The notes under the pieces: model-generated | Told to the model about the DNA's origin: nothing | Seen by the model: only the letters and a program-made list of their open reading frames with translations | Databases searched by the model: none | Position numbers and translations under genes: made by a program | Assembly: GCA_023423415.1 (NCBI GenBank) | Contig: JAFAFP010000158.1 | Span: 1-64,000, forward strand | Source of the DNA: Pseudomonadota bacterium | GTDB lineage: Bacteria > Pseudomonadota > Alphaproteobacteria > Rhizobiales > Xanthobacteraceae | Length of the DNA: 64,000 nt | Reading direction: 5' to 3' | Part shown: positions 1 through 10,582 of the stretch, piece by piece | Numbering within the stretch: position 1 is the stretch's first letter | Layout of the letters: each line of letters begins with the position of its first letter

Positions 1-1304
<1,304 letters not shown>

Positions 1305-1469
1305 TTACCAGGTGCCGGTGTCCAGGGCCTCGCGGGTCGTATGATCGCGGTCCGTGTAGTTCTTACCGTAGGTGTAATCGCGAACGTTGGGGCCCATCGT
1401 CTGGGCCTGGGCGGAGATGGCGAACAGCGCCAGCACGACGGTGGAGATGATGAGTTTCAGAGCGTTCAT
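1305..1469 (-). CDS. small secreted protein, 54 residues, unknown function
   Basis: Reads MNALKLIISTVVLALFAISA followed by QAQ: a short basic start, a hydrophobic core and an AxA-type signal peptidase site after residue 22 or 23. The mature peptide is only about 31 residues, ends in Thr-Gly-Thr-Trp, is rich in Asp, Thr and Tyr, and contains no cysteine. The start is fixed by a strong AGGAGG seven bases upstream of the ATG, and a hairpin follows the stop. No family recognised. The ribosome site, signal peptide and terminator-like hairpin together make a real gene likely despite its size. Confidence 0.7.
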   Translation of the reverse strand: MNALKLIISTVVLALFAISAQAQTMGPNVRDYTYGKNYTDRDHTTREALDTGTW

Positions 1470-1603
1470 GGGTTGCCTCCTCTGGTTCCGATGTGCGGGG
1501 GATCGCTATCGGTGGGAGGAACATGGACCGGCCCGCGCGGATCCTCTGTGAACCAGGCCACACCGGCTAAAAAAATAAAAAAAGATTCGAGCCGACCCGG
1601 GGC

Positions 1604-3328
1604 TTATCCGCGCACGTAAAGCGCCTTGTCCGTGACGACGAAATCGATCCGGCCGTCGGTCAATGCGCGCGCACACTGTTCAGGCGTGTCGACGATCGGC
1701 TCCTCGTGCACGTTGAAGCTGGTATTGACCAGCGCAGCAAGGTCGGTTGCGCGTTCAAAACCGGTGATGATGTCGTGATAGAGCGGATTATCTGCGCGCG
1801 CGATGATCTGAGGCCGCGCGGACTGATCGACATGCACGACGGCGGCGATGCGCTTTCGCCATTCAGGCCGCACGTCGGTGGCGATGGTCATGTAGCGGCA
1901 GGCTCGCCGGTTCACATTGGAAATGCCGAAAACATCCGCTGCGCGTTCGGCGGTCACCACGGGTGCGAACGGCATGAACTCGGAGCGATCGAGTCGCTGG
2001 TTCAGCAGGTCGTGCGTTTCGCGCCGCGCGGGACTGGCGAGGATCGTGCGGGCGCCGAGCGCGCGGGGGCCGTATTCCATCCGGCCGGTATAAATCGCGC
2101 CAAGCTGTCCGGCGTCCAGCCGCTTCACGGCCCCTTCGACTGGCGACTCGGTCGTGCCTTTCACGCCGGGGATATTGGTCAGCGTGGCATCGGTGCGGAA
2201 GGTATGGTCGCGGCCGAGATAGACCGGGCCGAGATCGCGGCGATTGTCGAGCCAGGTTTTGATTCCGTCGCGGCGGAGCAACCACGCCAGTACGCCACCG
2301 ACCGGCAGGCCATCGTCGCCCATGGCCGGAAAGATGAAGACTTCGTTCAAGTCGAATTTTTCGACCAGCAGACGATTGAGTTTCACATTGGCGAAAATAC
2401 CGCCTGACAGGCCGAGATGCTTGGCCGGGTATTTGTTTAGCAACTGCGCGATCGACAGCAGCATCTTGTCTTCCAGCACCTGCTGCACCGTCGCCGAATA
2501 GTCTTCCTTGCTGAGGCCGTTGGCCAGCGCGCGCATGAAGGCGTTGATGTCGCTGTCGCTGCGCAACGTTGAATGGACGCGGCCATTGTCGTCGACCGAG
2601 AATTTGGCATCGAGCTCGGCGGCGCGCAGCGGCTTGCCCATTGCCGCCATGCCTGTCAGCTTGCCCTCATGGCGCACGCGCTTGAAGCCGAGCGCCTTGG
2701 TGGCGGCGCCATACATCTTGCCGAGGCTGTCTTCGACCGCGGGTGTGAGGATGTGTTCCTCACCGCCGTATATCGTGTGAAGTGCGCCGTTCGCGAAATG
2801 ACGATGGCTGTAATGCGTGTTGTCGCCGCCGCCATCCGCGGTGACGATCAGACCGTGATCCCACGCCGGGCTGTAGAACAACGCCGGCAGGGCATGTGCC
2901 TCATGATGATTGTAAAAAAAAGTCGTCGCGTCAGGGCGAAAGCCGCTCTCGCGTTGCAGGGCAGCGACATCGAAGAATGCATTCGTGTCGGCGGTGTTAT
3001 GCCGGAACAATTCCGGCATGAGTTGCCGGCGCGGCTTGCGTGCGATGTGGGTGCGATATTGCTCCTTCAGCCAATCGGCGCCGCTGATGTGACGGAAGTA
3101 CTTCGTCGGCAACAGCGAACGACTGTAGCAGACGACATCGACGTCTTTGCGGGAAATGCCGGCGATCGACAGCACTTCGTCGATGGCGAGATCGGGGTGG
3201 CGGGAGCCGTCGCCCTTGCTGCGCGTCAGCCGTTCCAGCGATACGGCGGCCTTCAAATCATAGCCGTCAAACAGGGCGGCGGCCGCGTCGTGCGAGCCGG
3301 AATGAATCCCTAGGATGAGTTGAGACAT
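1604..3328 (-). CDS. carbamoyltransferase, NodU/CmcH/TobZ family
   Basis: 574 residues, the usual family length. The N-terminal Kae1-like domain shows GIHSGSHDAAAALF (7-20), HHEAHA (141-146) and TADGGGDNTHYSH (163-175), the metal and nucleotide-binding blocks. The C-terminal YrdC-like domain has MEYGPRALGARTILASP. The family makes carbamoyl-adenylate from carbamoyl phosphate and ATP and passes the carbamoyl group to a hydroxyl of a small molecule or sugar. I start at ATG 3328 because the domain begins there; an upstream in-frame start would add 48 unconserved residues. No glycosyltransferase or antibiotic gene is adjacent, so the acceptor is unknown. NodU membership does not by itself imply nodulation. 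Confidence 0.88.
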   Translation of the reverse strand: MSQLILGIHSGSHDAAAALFDGYDLKAAVSLERLTRSKGDGSRHPDLAIDEVLSIAGISRKDVDVVCYSRSLLPTKYFRHISGADWLKEQYRTHIARKPRRQLMPELFRHNTADTNAFFDVAALQRESGFRPDATTFFYNHHEAHALPALFYSPAWDHGLIVTADGGGDNTHYSHRHFANGALHTIYGGEEHILTPAVEDSLGKMYGAATKALGFKRVRHEGKLTGMAAMGKPLRAAELDAKFSVDDNGRVHSTLRSDSDINAFMRALANGLSKEDYSATVQQVLEDKMLLSIAQLLNKYPAKHLGLSGGIFANVKLNRLLVEKFDLNEVFIFPAMGDDGLPVGGVLAWLLRRDGIKTWLDNRRDLGPVYLGRDHTFRTDATLTNIPGVKGTTESPVEGAVKRLDAGQLGAIYTGRMEYGPRALGARTILASPARRETHDLLNQRLDRSEFMPFAPVVTAERAADVFGISNVNRRACRYMTIATDVRPEWRKRIAAVVHVDQSARPQIIARADNPLYHDIITGFERATDLAALVNTSFNVHEEPIVDTPEQCARALTDGRIDFVVTDKALYVRG

Positions 3329-3638
3329 CGGATCGCGTGCAACCAGGGGAGTACGCGCCCAATTAGCTGGATTTTGGCTTGGGAGGCAAGAGGACTCACA
3401 CATTTCGCGCGTGGTTTGTGACGGCGGGCGCCGCATGGAGCCAAATTGGTAAAACGTCTTCGTGATGCTCAAACGGCGCTCCGCTCGACCGCTTCAACGT
3501 GTTGAGTGAGCCTTTGCGCCATGCCTTGATGATCCCGCAGTCACCGCCATCGCCACAAGTCAGGCAACGGGTTCAAGCCGATCTCGCGATCTTTCGCGCT
3601 CGCGACTGTGCGGCTATAGCAGGCTCCGGAGACAAGAC
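3329..3638. other. divergent promoter region
   Basis: About 310 bases between the leftward carbamoyltransferase and the rightward trmJ fusion gene. It must contain both promoters. I see no repeat, RNA element or convincing small gene; the only clear signal is the GGAG ribosome site just before 3639. Confidence 0.5.
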
Positions 3639-4871
3639 ATGCCCGGAGCGGGAACAGACAAGACCAAGAACTGGGTGGTGACACCGGCGCCGGTGGTGGT
3701 GCTGGTCGAATCGCAGCTTGGCGAAAATATCGGATCGGTGGCGCGGGCGATGGCCAATTTCGGACTGTCGCGACTGCGCCTCGTCAAGCCGCAGCAGGGC
3801 TGGCCCAACGAGCGCGCCCGGGTGATGGCGTCCGGCGCGGACCGTATCCTCGATGAAGCGGAATTGTTCGAAACGCTCGCCGAGGCGGTCGCCGATTGTC
3901 ACTTCGTATTCGCCTCCACCGCGCGTACGCACGATCAGGCCAAGCCGGTGGTCGGTGCCGAGGAGGCCGCACGCACCGCTGCGCCGCGGATCGCGGAAGG
4001 GCAGACGGTGGCATTGGTGTTTGGACGCGAACGCAATGGCTTGGAGAATGATGAAGTCGGACTGGCCGATGCGATCCTGACGCTGCCCGTAAATCCCGCC
4101 TTTGCCTCGCTCAACCTTGGGCAGGCGGTGGTGATCGTCGGATACGAGTGGTTCAAGCTGCAAAGCGAAGGGGCGCTGCCATTCGCATCATCGGAGAAAT
4201 CGCCGCCGGCTCCGAAGGAACAACTGTACGCCTTTTTCAGCGATCTCGAACGTGAGCTGGAGCGGATCGAATATTTCCGGCCGCACGAGAAGCGCGGCAC
4301 CATGACGGTGAACATGCGCAACATCTTTACGCGTATGCAACCGACACAGCAGGATATCCGGACGCTGCATGGCGTAGTGATGGCGCTGGTCGAAGGGCGC
4401 AAGGGCCCGGCGCGTGGTGGTCTGCTGGATGGGCCGGAAGCGGACATGCTGCGCAATCTGCTTGCTCAGCATGGCAAGGCCGAGATTGCGCGGGCCGATT
4501 CACCGGTGCGCGGTCTTGCGCGTTTGCTCCGGCGCAATCCGACCGATGCGGAGCGCGCGCTGTGGAGCGCCATGACGGGCGACCGGCGCTTCGCGTCACT
4601 CGGCTTTAAGCGCCAAACGCCGATCGGTCCGCATATCGCTGATTTCGTCTCGTTTCCGCTGCGCCTTGTAATCGATGTCGTGCCCGACAGCGAGGACATG
4701 CCGGGTGCTGAAGCCCGGAAGCAAAAGCTCGCCTGGATGCGGGAGCGCGACTATTGCATTGTCGACGTGCGCGCAGATGATATCGCGCACGATACGGCGG
4801 CCGTATTGGAAACCATTCTGTCGGTCATTCCGGACGAGCGAAGCGAAACCCGGAACGACACGCCTGCCTAG
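3639..4871 (+). CDS. trmJ: TrmJ-type tRNA/rRNA 2'-O-methyltransferase fused to a DUF559-like domain
   Basis: 410 residues. Residues 18-255 are a SPOUT (TrmH/TrmJ) methyltransferase: VLVESQLGENIGSVARAMAN (21-40), ALVFGRERNGLENDEVGLAD (125-144) and SLNLGQAVVIVGYEW (157-171), the S-adenosylmethionine knot motifs. TrmJ methylates position 32 of tRNAs. Residues 291-397 are an added DUF559 (Vsr-like endonuclease fold) domain. In it the usual E-x-D-G-G-x-H block reads D346-V-V-P-D350-S-E, so key acidic and glycine residues are gone and nuclease activity is doubtful. The last residues (about 398-410) are encoded by a palindromic repeat. A GGAG ribosome site precedes the ATG. The stop overlaps that of the converging aldolase gene in the tetramer CTAG. 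Confidence 0.88.
   Translation: MPGAGTDKTKNWVVTPAPVVVLVESQLGENIGSVARAMANFGLSRLRLVKPQQGWPNERARVMASGADRILDEAELFETLAEAVADCHFVFASTARTHDQAKPVVGAEEAARTAAPRIAEGQTVALVFGRERNGLENDEVGLADAILTLPVNPAFASLNLGQAVVIVGYEWFKLQSEGALPFASSEKSPPAPKEQLYAFFSDLERELERIEYFRPHEKRGTMTVNMRNIFTRMQPTQQDIRTLHGVVMALVEGRKGPARGGLLDGPEADMLRNLLAQHGKAEIARADSPVRGLARLLRRNPTDAERALWSAMTGDRRFASLGFKRQTPIGPHIADFVSFPLRLVIDVVPDSEDMPGAEARKQKLAWMRERDYCIVDVRADDIAHDTAAVLETILSVIPDERSETRNDTPA
4824..4859. repeat. REP-like palindrome inside the 3' end of the trmJ fusion
   Basis: GTCATTCCGG (4824-4833) pairs with CCGGAACGAC (4850-4859) with one mismatch, around a GAGCGAAGCG core. The outline (ATTCCGG, a GCG palindrome, CCGGAA-GAC) recurs at about 10541, 46105 and 46165. 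Here it lies in the reading frame and supplies the last codons of the gene. Confidence 0.55.
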
Positions 4872-5704
4872 GTCAAGCCCTTCAACTGCGCCGCAGTCCC
4901 TGCGCGCAGGAAGGCGAGATCGCTGCCTACCGTGAGAAACTTGAACCCGGCCTTCGCTTTTGCGGTCGCGCGTGCAGCGTCGATGCAGTACAGGCCCGGA
5001 ATTTTTCCGGCATTCTTACAAGCGGCGAGGACGATCTCGAGGCCTTTTTCGACCTCATCCGAATGCGCATCCAGCACCGCACCATTGGTGAGGCTGTAAG
5101 ACAGATCGGATGGGCCGATGAACAGCCCGTCGATGCCGGGCGTGTTCACGATCGCATCGACGTTGTCGAGAGCGACGCGCGATTCGATCATCGCGAAAGC
5201 CAGCGTTTCCTGATTGGCGATGGCGAGATAGGGCCGCTGGTCCGGGAAACCGGCCAACGCCGCCGCACGGTGAGCACCAAGGCTGCGCTCGCCGATCGGC
5301 GGATATTTGGCCGTTGCGGCGAAGGCGCGGGCATCGTCTGCCGAATTGATCATCGGCGCGATCACGCCTTCGGCGCCGAAGTCGAGCGCGCGGCTGATCA
5401 TCGAATATTGCCCGAGCGGCACCCGCACCAGCGGCGCGGAACCCGCCAGGTGAATGGCGCCAATCGCCTGCATGGTCGAGGCGGTGTCCCAAAGCCCATG
5501 CTGCTGATCGAGAGCGACAGCGGTGAAGCCTTCACGCGCGATGGTTTCGACGACATTGGGATAGGGCAGGCCGCACCAGGCCGAATAGACAACGTCACCC
5601 GCGCGAAGTCGGCGGGCGAGTGAAAAAGACGATGTGGCTGTCACGATCGGCGTTTCCTGCGCTGCGCTCTTAGCGGCGCTCTTCTGGACGGAGCGGTTCG
5701 CCAC
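4868..5704 (-). CDS. HpcH/HpaI family pyruvate-dependent aldolase
   Basis: 278 residues. Metal-dependent class II aldolase of the 4-hydroxy-2-oxo-acid / 2-keto-3-deoxy-sugar acid group, cleaving the substrate to pyruvate plus an aldehyde. Visible signatures: DQQHGLWD with the catalytic His, the metal-binding Glu in AFAMIESRVALDNVD, and GIDGLFIGPSDLSYSL with the metal-binding Asp. The start used is a GTG at 5704 giving MANRSVQKSAAKSAAQ; this lysine/alanine-rich segment of about 25 residues is not part of the aldolase fold and the true start could be internal. No pathway genes are adjacent, so the substrate is open. Confidence 0.85.
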   Translation of the reverse strand: MANRSVQKSAAKSAAQETPIVTATSSFSLARRLRAGDVVYSAWCGLPYPNVVETIAREGFTAVALDQQHGLWDTASTMQAIGAIHLAGSAPLVRVPLGQYSMISRALDFGAEGVIAPMINSADDARAFAATAKYPPIGERSLGAHRAAALAGFPDQRPYLAIANQETLAFAMIESRVALDNVDAIVNTPGIDGLFIGPSDLSYSLTNGAVLDAHSDEVEKGLEIVLAACKNAGKIPGLYCIDAARATAKAKAGFKFLTVGSDLAFLRAGTAAQLKGLT

Positions 5705-5734
5705 GCAATGCGACGAACCGCGCGAGGACGGATT

Positions 5735-6052
5735 TCAGACGCCGGTCTGGATCTGCTTCACGGCTTCCGTGAGCAGTTCGGCCATTTTTGCGCTGACTTC
5801 CTGTTCCGACACGCCCTTCGGGGCGAGGTCATTTGTGACCTTGCGCAGCACGTCGCCGTCGCCTGCTTCCTCAAAATCGGCTGCGACGACTTCCTTAGCA
5901 TAGGAATCGGCGTCGCCGCCGCTCTTGCCAAGCAAGCCGGCTGCCCACAGACCGAGCAGTTTGTTCCGACGCGCCATGGCCTTGAACTTCAGCTCTTCAT
6001 CGAGCGCAAATTTCTTTTCGAAGCCTTCTTCGCGCTTGTCGAACGTGGTCAT
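5735..6052 (-). CDS. DUF1476 protein, F1-ATPase inhibitor subunit zeta
   Basis: 105 residues starting MTTFDKREEGFEKKFALDEE. This is the DUF1476 family, whose Paracoccus member is the zeta inhibitor that blocks reverse rotation of F1-ATPase. The N-terminal helix (about residues 1-20) carries the inhibitory region, followed by a four-helix body with ELKFKAMARRNKLLGLWAA. ATG 6052 is chosen because the conserved N-terminus begins there and GAGGGT lies just upstream. The gene is divergent from purC and separated from it by about 290 bases. No ATP synthase genes are in the window, as is usual for this subunit. Confidence 0.88.
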   Translation of the reverse strand: MTTFDKREEGFEKKFALDEELKFKAMARRNKLLGLWAAGLLGKSGGDADSYAKEVVAADFEEAGDGDVLRKVTNDLAPKGVSEQEVSAKMAELLTEAVKQIQTGV

Positions 6053-6343
6053 GGATACCCTCGATGACGTGTAGGTGACACATTTTGCTGTAATTTGGGC
6101 GCCTTGCATAACGGTGCCAAGGGGGCAAGGCAACCATTGGAGAATGGGTGCGACATCCTATATGCGGTGGATGACGGCTTGTGGCCTGCATTGTATCTGC
6201 TCCCCCGATCGGGTAGGTTGTTCCGAGCGGGCTGGACGACCGCGTACCGTCCCCTTGTCGCGCCAGCCGCTTAAGCCGCGGTCTAAGAACATCAACAGGA
6301 ACCCCGGCATTTCATGGACTTCCACAAACCACGGTATATTCCG

Positions 6344-7111
6344 ATGAGCCGCCGTCGCCGCATCTATGAAGGCAAAGCCAAAGTTCTTTACGAAGGCCCT
6401 GAGCCCGGTACGCTGATCCAGCATTTCAAGGACGACGCCACCGCCTTCAATGCGAAGAAGCACGAGGTGATCGAGGGCAAAGGCGTTCTGAACAACCGGA
6501 TCTCGGAATATGTTTTCCAGAATCTGAACGATATCGGGGTGCCGACTCACTTCATCCGCCGGCTCAACATGCGCGAGCAGTTGATTCGCGAGGTTGAGAT
6601 CATTCCGCTCGAGATCGTGGTGCGGAACGTCGCGGCCGGCTCCCTGTCGCAGCGCCTCGGCATCGAGGAAGGCACGCAACTGCCGCGCTCGATCATCGAA
6701 TTTTATTACAAGAACGATCAACTCGGCGATCCGATGGTCTCGGAAGAGCACATCACGGCCTTCGGCTGGGCCAATCCGCAGGAAATCGATGACATGATGG
6801 CGCTGGCCATCCGTGTGAATGATTTCCTGTCCGGTCTGTTCCTCGGCGTCGGCATCCGTCTGGTCGATTTCAAGATGGAATGCGGCCGGCTGTGGGAAAA
6901 TGACATGATGCGGATTGTCGTGGCCGATGAGATTTCGCCCGACTCCTGCCGGTTGTGGGACATCAAGTCAGCTGAGAAGCTCGACAAGGACCGTTTCCGT
7001 CGCGATCTCGGTGGCTTGCTGGAAGCCTATACCGAGGTGGCCAAGCGTCTCGGCATCATGAACGAGGGCGAGCCGCCGCGCGGTACCGGCCCGGTTCTTG
7101 TGAAGGGCTGA
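6344..7111 (+). CDS. purC: phosphoribosylaminoimidazole-succinocarboxamide synthase
   Basis: 255 residues from ATG 6344; an in-frame ATG at 6314 would add [10 protein letters not shown], and neither start has a strong ribosome site. Ligates aspartate to CAIR with ATP to make SAICAR, step 8 of purine synthesis. Visible SAICAR synthetase blocks: [13 protein letters not shown] with the ATP-binding lysines, [26 protein letters not shown], and [12 protein letters not shown] near the substrate site; [12 protein letters not shown] is the PurC signature. A strong terminator at 7158-7184 separates it from purS, so purSQL probably has its own promoter. Confidence 0.95.
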   Translation: MSRRRRIYEGKAKVLYEGPEPGTLIQHFKDDATAFNAKKHEVIEGKGVLNNRISEYVFQNLNDIGVPTHFIRRLNMREQLIREVEIIPLEIVVRNVAAGSLSQRLGIEEGTQLPRSIIEFYYKNDQLGDPMVSEEHITAFGWANPQEIDDMMALAIRVNDFLSGLFLGVGIRLVDFKMECGRLWENDMMRIVVADEISPDSCRLWDIKSAEKLDKDRFRRDLGGLLEAYTEVAKRLGIMNEGEPPRGTGPVLVKG

Positions 7112-7157
7112 CGCTGGCGGGGCTGAGCAAAAACTTGGCTCGCTATGGATCTGAGTG

Positions 7158-7184
7158 AAAAGGGAGCCTTTGGGCTCCCTTTTT
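7158..7184 (+). terminator. intrinsic terminator after purC
   Basis: AAAAGGGAGCC, a TTTG loop, then GGCTCCCTTTTT: an 11-bp stem followed by a T run, 46 bases after the purC stop codon. Confidence 0.88.
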
Positions 7185-7323
7185 CCGTTTCGCCGACTGA
7201 CCTCTAAAGGAGGAAGGAAGGCGCATTGAGACCCCATCCGAAGGGTGCTAGGTCGAGGCCCAAACACCCCATCGAATCTCCGTTCCGCCTCGACGGGACG
7301 GTTCCAGCAAAGGCCATCCGCTC

Positions 7324-7563
7324 ATGAAGGCGCGCGTCACCGTCACCCTGAAATCCGGCGTTCTCGACCCGCAGGGCAAGGCGATCGAGGGCGCGCTGAA
7401 ATCGCTCGGCGTGTCGGGGATCGGCAGCGTCCGTCAGGGCAAGGTGTTCGACATCGAACTCGATGGCGCCGACAAGGCCGCGGCGGAGGCGACGCTGAAA
7501 GCCGCCGCCGAGAAGCTGCTGGCGAATACGGTGATCGAGAATTACCGCATCGAGGTTCTGTGA
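7324..7563 (+). CDS. purS: phosphoribosylformylglycinamidine synthase subunit PurS
   Basis: 79 residues, the normal PurS size. It is the small bridging subunit of the three-part FGAM synthase (PurS-PurQ-PurL) that holds the glutaminase against the synthetase. The sequence [20 protein letters not shown] with [12 protein letters not shown] and a C-terminal ENYRIEVL is typical. It begins the purS-purQ-purL operon, with 16 bases to purQ. A possible long leader stem (GTCGAGG at 7252 with CCTCGAC at 7288) lies upstream but is weakly supported. Confidence 0.95.
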   Translation: MKARVTVTLKSGVLDPQGKAIEGALKSLGVSGIGSVRQGKVFDIELDGADKAAAEATLKAAAEKLLANTVIENYRIEVL

Positions 7564-7579
7564 GCTCGGGAGCGTCGCA

Positions 7580-8281
7580 ATGAAATCCGCGGTCCTCGTT
7601 TTCCCCGGCATCAATCGCGAGCGCGATATGGCGCGCACGCTGAAACTCGTCTCCGGCGTCGAACCGGCGATGGTGTGGCATGCCGAGACCGAACTGCCGG
7701 CCGGCACCGATCTGGTCGTGGTCCCCGGCGGATTTTCCTACGGCGACTATCTGCGCTGCGGCGCCATTGCGGCCCGTGCACCGATCATGGATGCGGTGCG
7801 TGCGCATGCGGCCAAGGGCGGCCTCGTGCTCGGAGTGTGCAACGGCTTGCAGATCCTCTGCGAGTCGGGGCTGCTGCCCGGCGTGCTGATGCGCAATTCG
7901 AAGTTGAAATTCATCTGCCATGACGTGCATCTGCGCGTCGAGCGCTCCGATACGCCGTTTACCCGCGGCTATAATGCCGGGCAGGTGATCCGCGTGCCGG
8001 TGGCGCATGGCGAGGGCAATTACGTCGCCGACGACGACACTATCAAGGCGATCGAGAGCGAAGGCCGCGTGATCTTCCGTTACTGCGCGGCCGACGGCAC
8101 GCTCGGCGATCCATCCAACGTCAACGGCGCGATCAATGCGATCGCCGGCATCGTCAACGAAGGCGGCAATGTCGCCGGCATGATGCCGCATCCGGAAAAC
8201 CATGTCGAAAGCATCATCGGTAATACCGACGGGCGCGGGCTGTTTGCCGGTCTTGTCGCGCAATTTGGCAAGGCAGCCTGA
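7580..8281 (+). CDS. purQ: phosphoribosylformylglycinamidine synthase subunit PurQ (glutaminase)
   Basis: 233 residues. Class I glutamine amidotransferase that releases ammonia from glutamine for FGAM synthesis in complex with PurS and PurL. Visible: [14 protein letters not shown] at the start, [18 protein letters not shown] (oxyanion hole), GVCNGLQIL with the nucleophile Cys, and the catalytic His-Glu in [11 protein letters not shown] near the end. The gene lies 2 bases before purL, so translation is probably coupled. Confidence 0.96.
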   Translation: MKSAVLVFPGINRERDMARTLKLVSGVEPAMVWHAETELPAGTDLVVVPGGFSYGDYLRCGAIAARAPIMDAVRAHAAKGGLVLGVCNGLQILCESGLLPGVLMRNSKLKFICHDVHLRVERSDTPFTRGYNAGQVIRVPVAHGEGNYVADDDTIKAIESEGRVIFRYCAADGTLGDPSNVNGAINAIAGIVNEGGNVAGMMPHPENHVESIIGNTDGRGLFAGLVAQFGKAA

Positions 8282-8283
8282 CA

Positions 8284-10524
8284 ATGTCCGTTGCTGAGAG
8301 TGGCAAGACCTTGCGTAACGAACCGAAGATCACCCCCGAACTCGTCGCCGAACACGGGCTCAAGCCTGATGAATATCAGCGCATCCTTGATCTGATCGGC
8401 CGCGAGCCGACGCTGACCGAACTCGGCATCTTCTCGGCGATGTGGAACGAGCATTGTTCCTACAAGTCGTCGAAGGTGCATCTGCGCGGCCTGCCGACCG
8501 AGGCGCCATGGGTGATCCAGGGGCCGGGCGAAAATGCCGGCGTGATCGACATCGGCGATGGATTGGCGGTGGTCTTCAAAATGGAGAGCCACAACCACCC
8601 GAGCTATATCGAGCCATATCAGGGCGCGACCACGGGCGTCGGCGGCATCCTGCGCGACGTCTTCACCATGGGCGCGCGGCCGATCGCCTGCCTGAACGCA
8701 ATTTCGTTCGGCGATCCGAAACATCCGAAGACCCGGCATCTGGTGTCCGGCGTGGTCGCCGGCATCGGCGGTTACGGCAATTCCTTCGGCGTGCCGACGG
8801 TGGGCGGGCAGACCCGCTTCCACACCCGCTATGACGGCAACAACCTCGTCAACGCGATGGCCGTCGGCCTCGCGCGCACCAACGGCATTTTCTATGCCGC
8901 GGCGTCCGGCGTCGGCATGCCGATCGTCTATCTCGGTTCCAAGACCGGCCGCGACGGCATCCACGGCGCGTCGATGGCGTCGGCCGAGTTCGGGGAAGAT
9001 TCGGAGGAGAAGCGTCCGACCGTGCAGGTCGGCGATCCTTTCGCCGAGAAGCTGCTGCTCGAAGCTTGCCTCGAGATCATGGAAAAGGACTGCGTGATCG
9101 CGATCCAGGACATGGGCGCCGCTGGCCTCACATGTTCGGCTGTCGAGATGGGCGCCAAGGGCGACCTCGGCGTCACGCTCGATCTCGAAAAGGTGCCGAC
9201 CCGCGAAGCCGGCATGAGCGGCTATGAGATGATGCTCTCGGAAAGCCAGGAGCGCATGCTCATGGTGCTCAAGCCCGAGAAGGAAAAGGAAGCCGAAGAC
9301 ATCTTCCGCAAGTGGGGGCTGGACTTCGCCATCGTCGGAGAGACCACGCCGACCAAGCGCTTCCTCATTCGCCATCATGGCGACGTGCTGGCCGATTTGC
9401 CGATCAAGGAACTCGGCGACGAGGCGCCGGTCTACAATCGTCCGTTCGTCGAGACGCCGAAGCAGCCGGTGATCGATGCGAAGGATGTGAAGCATCCGAT
9501 GTCGGTTGCCGATGCGCTGCTGAAACTGATCGGCACACCGGACCTGTGCTCCAAGCGCTGGGTGTGGGAGCAGTACGACCACATCATCGGCGGCAACACC
9601 GTGCAGCGGCCGGGTGGCGATGCTGCGGTGGTGCGGGTGGAAGAGGGGCCGAAGGGCCTTGCCATGACCACCGACGTGACGCCGCGCTATTGCGAGGCCG
9701 ATCCGTTCGAAGGCGGCAAGCAGGCGGTGGCGGAAGCCTATCGCAATCTTTCCGCTGTCGGCGCATTGCCGCTGGCGATCACCGACAATCTGAATTTCGG
9801 CAATCCGGAACGGCCCGAGATCATGGGCCAGTTCGTCGGCTGCGTGCGCGGTATTGCCGCTGCCTGCAAGACGCTCGACTTCCCGGTCGTGTCCGGCAAC
9901 GTCTCGCTCTACAACGAGACCAACGGCCGCGCGATCCTGCCGACACCGACCATCGGCGGCGTCGGCGTGCTCGACGACTTCACCAAGTCGGCGAGCATTG
10001 CGTTCAAGAATGACGGCGACGCCATTCTGCTGATCGGCGAAAATCCGTCATGGCTCGGTCAGTCGGTGTATCTGCGCGACATCTGCGGCCGCGAAGAGGG
10101 CGCGCCGCCGCCGGTCGATCTCGAGCTTGAGAAGCGCCACGGCGAATTCGTGCGCAAGCTGATCGCCGACGGCAAGGTCACGGCGGTCCACGACATCGCC
10201 GATGGCGGTCTTGCGGTGGCAATTGCCGAGATGGCGATCGCTGGCGCGCGCGGCGCGAAGCTCGATGCGGCGCCCGCAAACGCTGACGCGCATGGCTACT
10301 GGTTCGGCGAAGATCAGGCGCGTTACATCGTGACGGCGAAGCTCGATCAGGCCAAAGCGGTGGTCGAAGCCGCGCAAGTGGCCGGCATCGCGCTTGCGCG
10401 GATCGGCACGGTCGGTGGTGATGCGGTCGCTATGGCCGGTGAGACGCCGCTCGCCGTATCCGGCCTGTCGCAGCGCTTCGAAGCGTGGCTGCCCGCCTAC
10501 ATGGCGGACACGATCGAGCATTGA
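8284..10524 (+). CDS. purL: phosphoribosylformylglycinamidine synthase subunit PurL (synthetase)
   Basis: 746 residues, the small-type PurL that works with separate PurS and PurQ. It amidates FGAR with ATP to give FGAM. Two PurM-like halves are visible: the first with [38 protein letters not shown] and [18 protein letters not shown]; the second with [32 protein letters not shown] and [18 protein letters not shown]. Last gene of purSQL on this strand. A REP-like palindrome and then a converging cysteine-rich protein gene follow, where bolA would be expected in relatives. Confidence 0.97.
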   Translation: MSVAESGKTLRNEPKITPELVAEHGLKPDEYQRILDLIGREPTLTELGIFSAMWNEHCSYKSSKVHLRGLPTEAPWVIQGPGENAGVIDIGDGLAVVFKMESHNHPSYIEPYQGATTGVGGILRDVFTMGARPIACLNAISFGDPKHPKTRHLVSGVVAGIGGYGNSFGVPTVGGQTRFHTRYDGNNLVNAMAVGLARTNGIFYAAASGVGMPIVYLGSKTGRDGIHGASMASAEFGEDSEEKRPTVQVGDPFAEKLLLEACLEIMEKDCVIAIQDMGAAGLTCSAVEMGAKGDLGVTLDLEKVPTREAGMSGYEMMLSESQERMLMVLKPEKEKEAEDIFRKWGLDFAIVGETTPTKRFLIRHHGDVLADLPIKELGDEAPVYNRPFVETPKQPVIDAKDVKHPMSVADALLKLIGTPDLCSKRWVWEQYDHIIGGNTVQRPGGDAAVVRVEEGPKGLAMTTDVTPRYCEADPFEGGKQAVAEAYRNLSAVGALPLAITDNLNFGNPERPEIMGQFVGCVRGIAAACKTLDFPVVSGNVSLYNETNGRAILPTPTIGGVGVLDDFTKSASIAFKNDGDAILLIGENPSWLGQSVYLRDICGREEGAPPPVDLELEKRHGEFVRKLIADGKVTAVHDIADGGLAVAIAEMAIAGARGAKLDAAPANADAHGYWFGEDQARYIVTAKLDQAKAVVEAAQVAGIALARIGTVGGDAVAMAGETPLAVSGLSQRFEAWLPAYMADTIEH

Positions 10525-10540
10525 TCGCACCCGCCGGTGG

Positions 10541-10576
10541 TTTCCGGGTTCGCGCCTTTAGGCGCGTCCCGGAATG
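10541..10576. repeat. REP-like palindrome after purL
   Basis: TTCCGGG, TT, CGCGCC, TTTA, GGCGCG, T, CCCGGAA (10542-10575): a nearly continuous stem of about 14 bp between two converging genes. Same outline as the copies at 46105-46138 and 46165-46199. There is no T run, so it is better viewed as a repeat than a classic terminator, though it could block readthrough on both strands. Confidence 0.65.
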
Positions 10577-10582
10577 ACAAAC

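Noticed and set aside
1706..3313. Open frames on the plus strand opposite the carbamoyltransferase
   Set aside because: Composition typical of antisense frames in GC-rich DNA; the NodU-family protein on the other strand is complete.
1604..3328. Carbamoyltransferase as evidence of a nodulation locus
   Set aside because: The family includes many non-symbiotic O-carbamoyltransferases, and no nod genes or nod-box are visible nearby.
8080..9582. Long open frame (500 codons) on the minus strand opposite purL
   Set aside because: It is a shadow of a high-GC gene: the plus strand encodes an unmistakable PurL, and the minus frame is His/Arg/Asp-rich with no recognisable domain.
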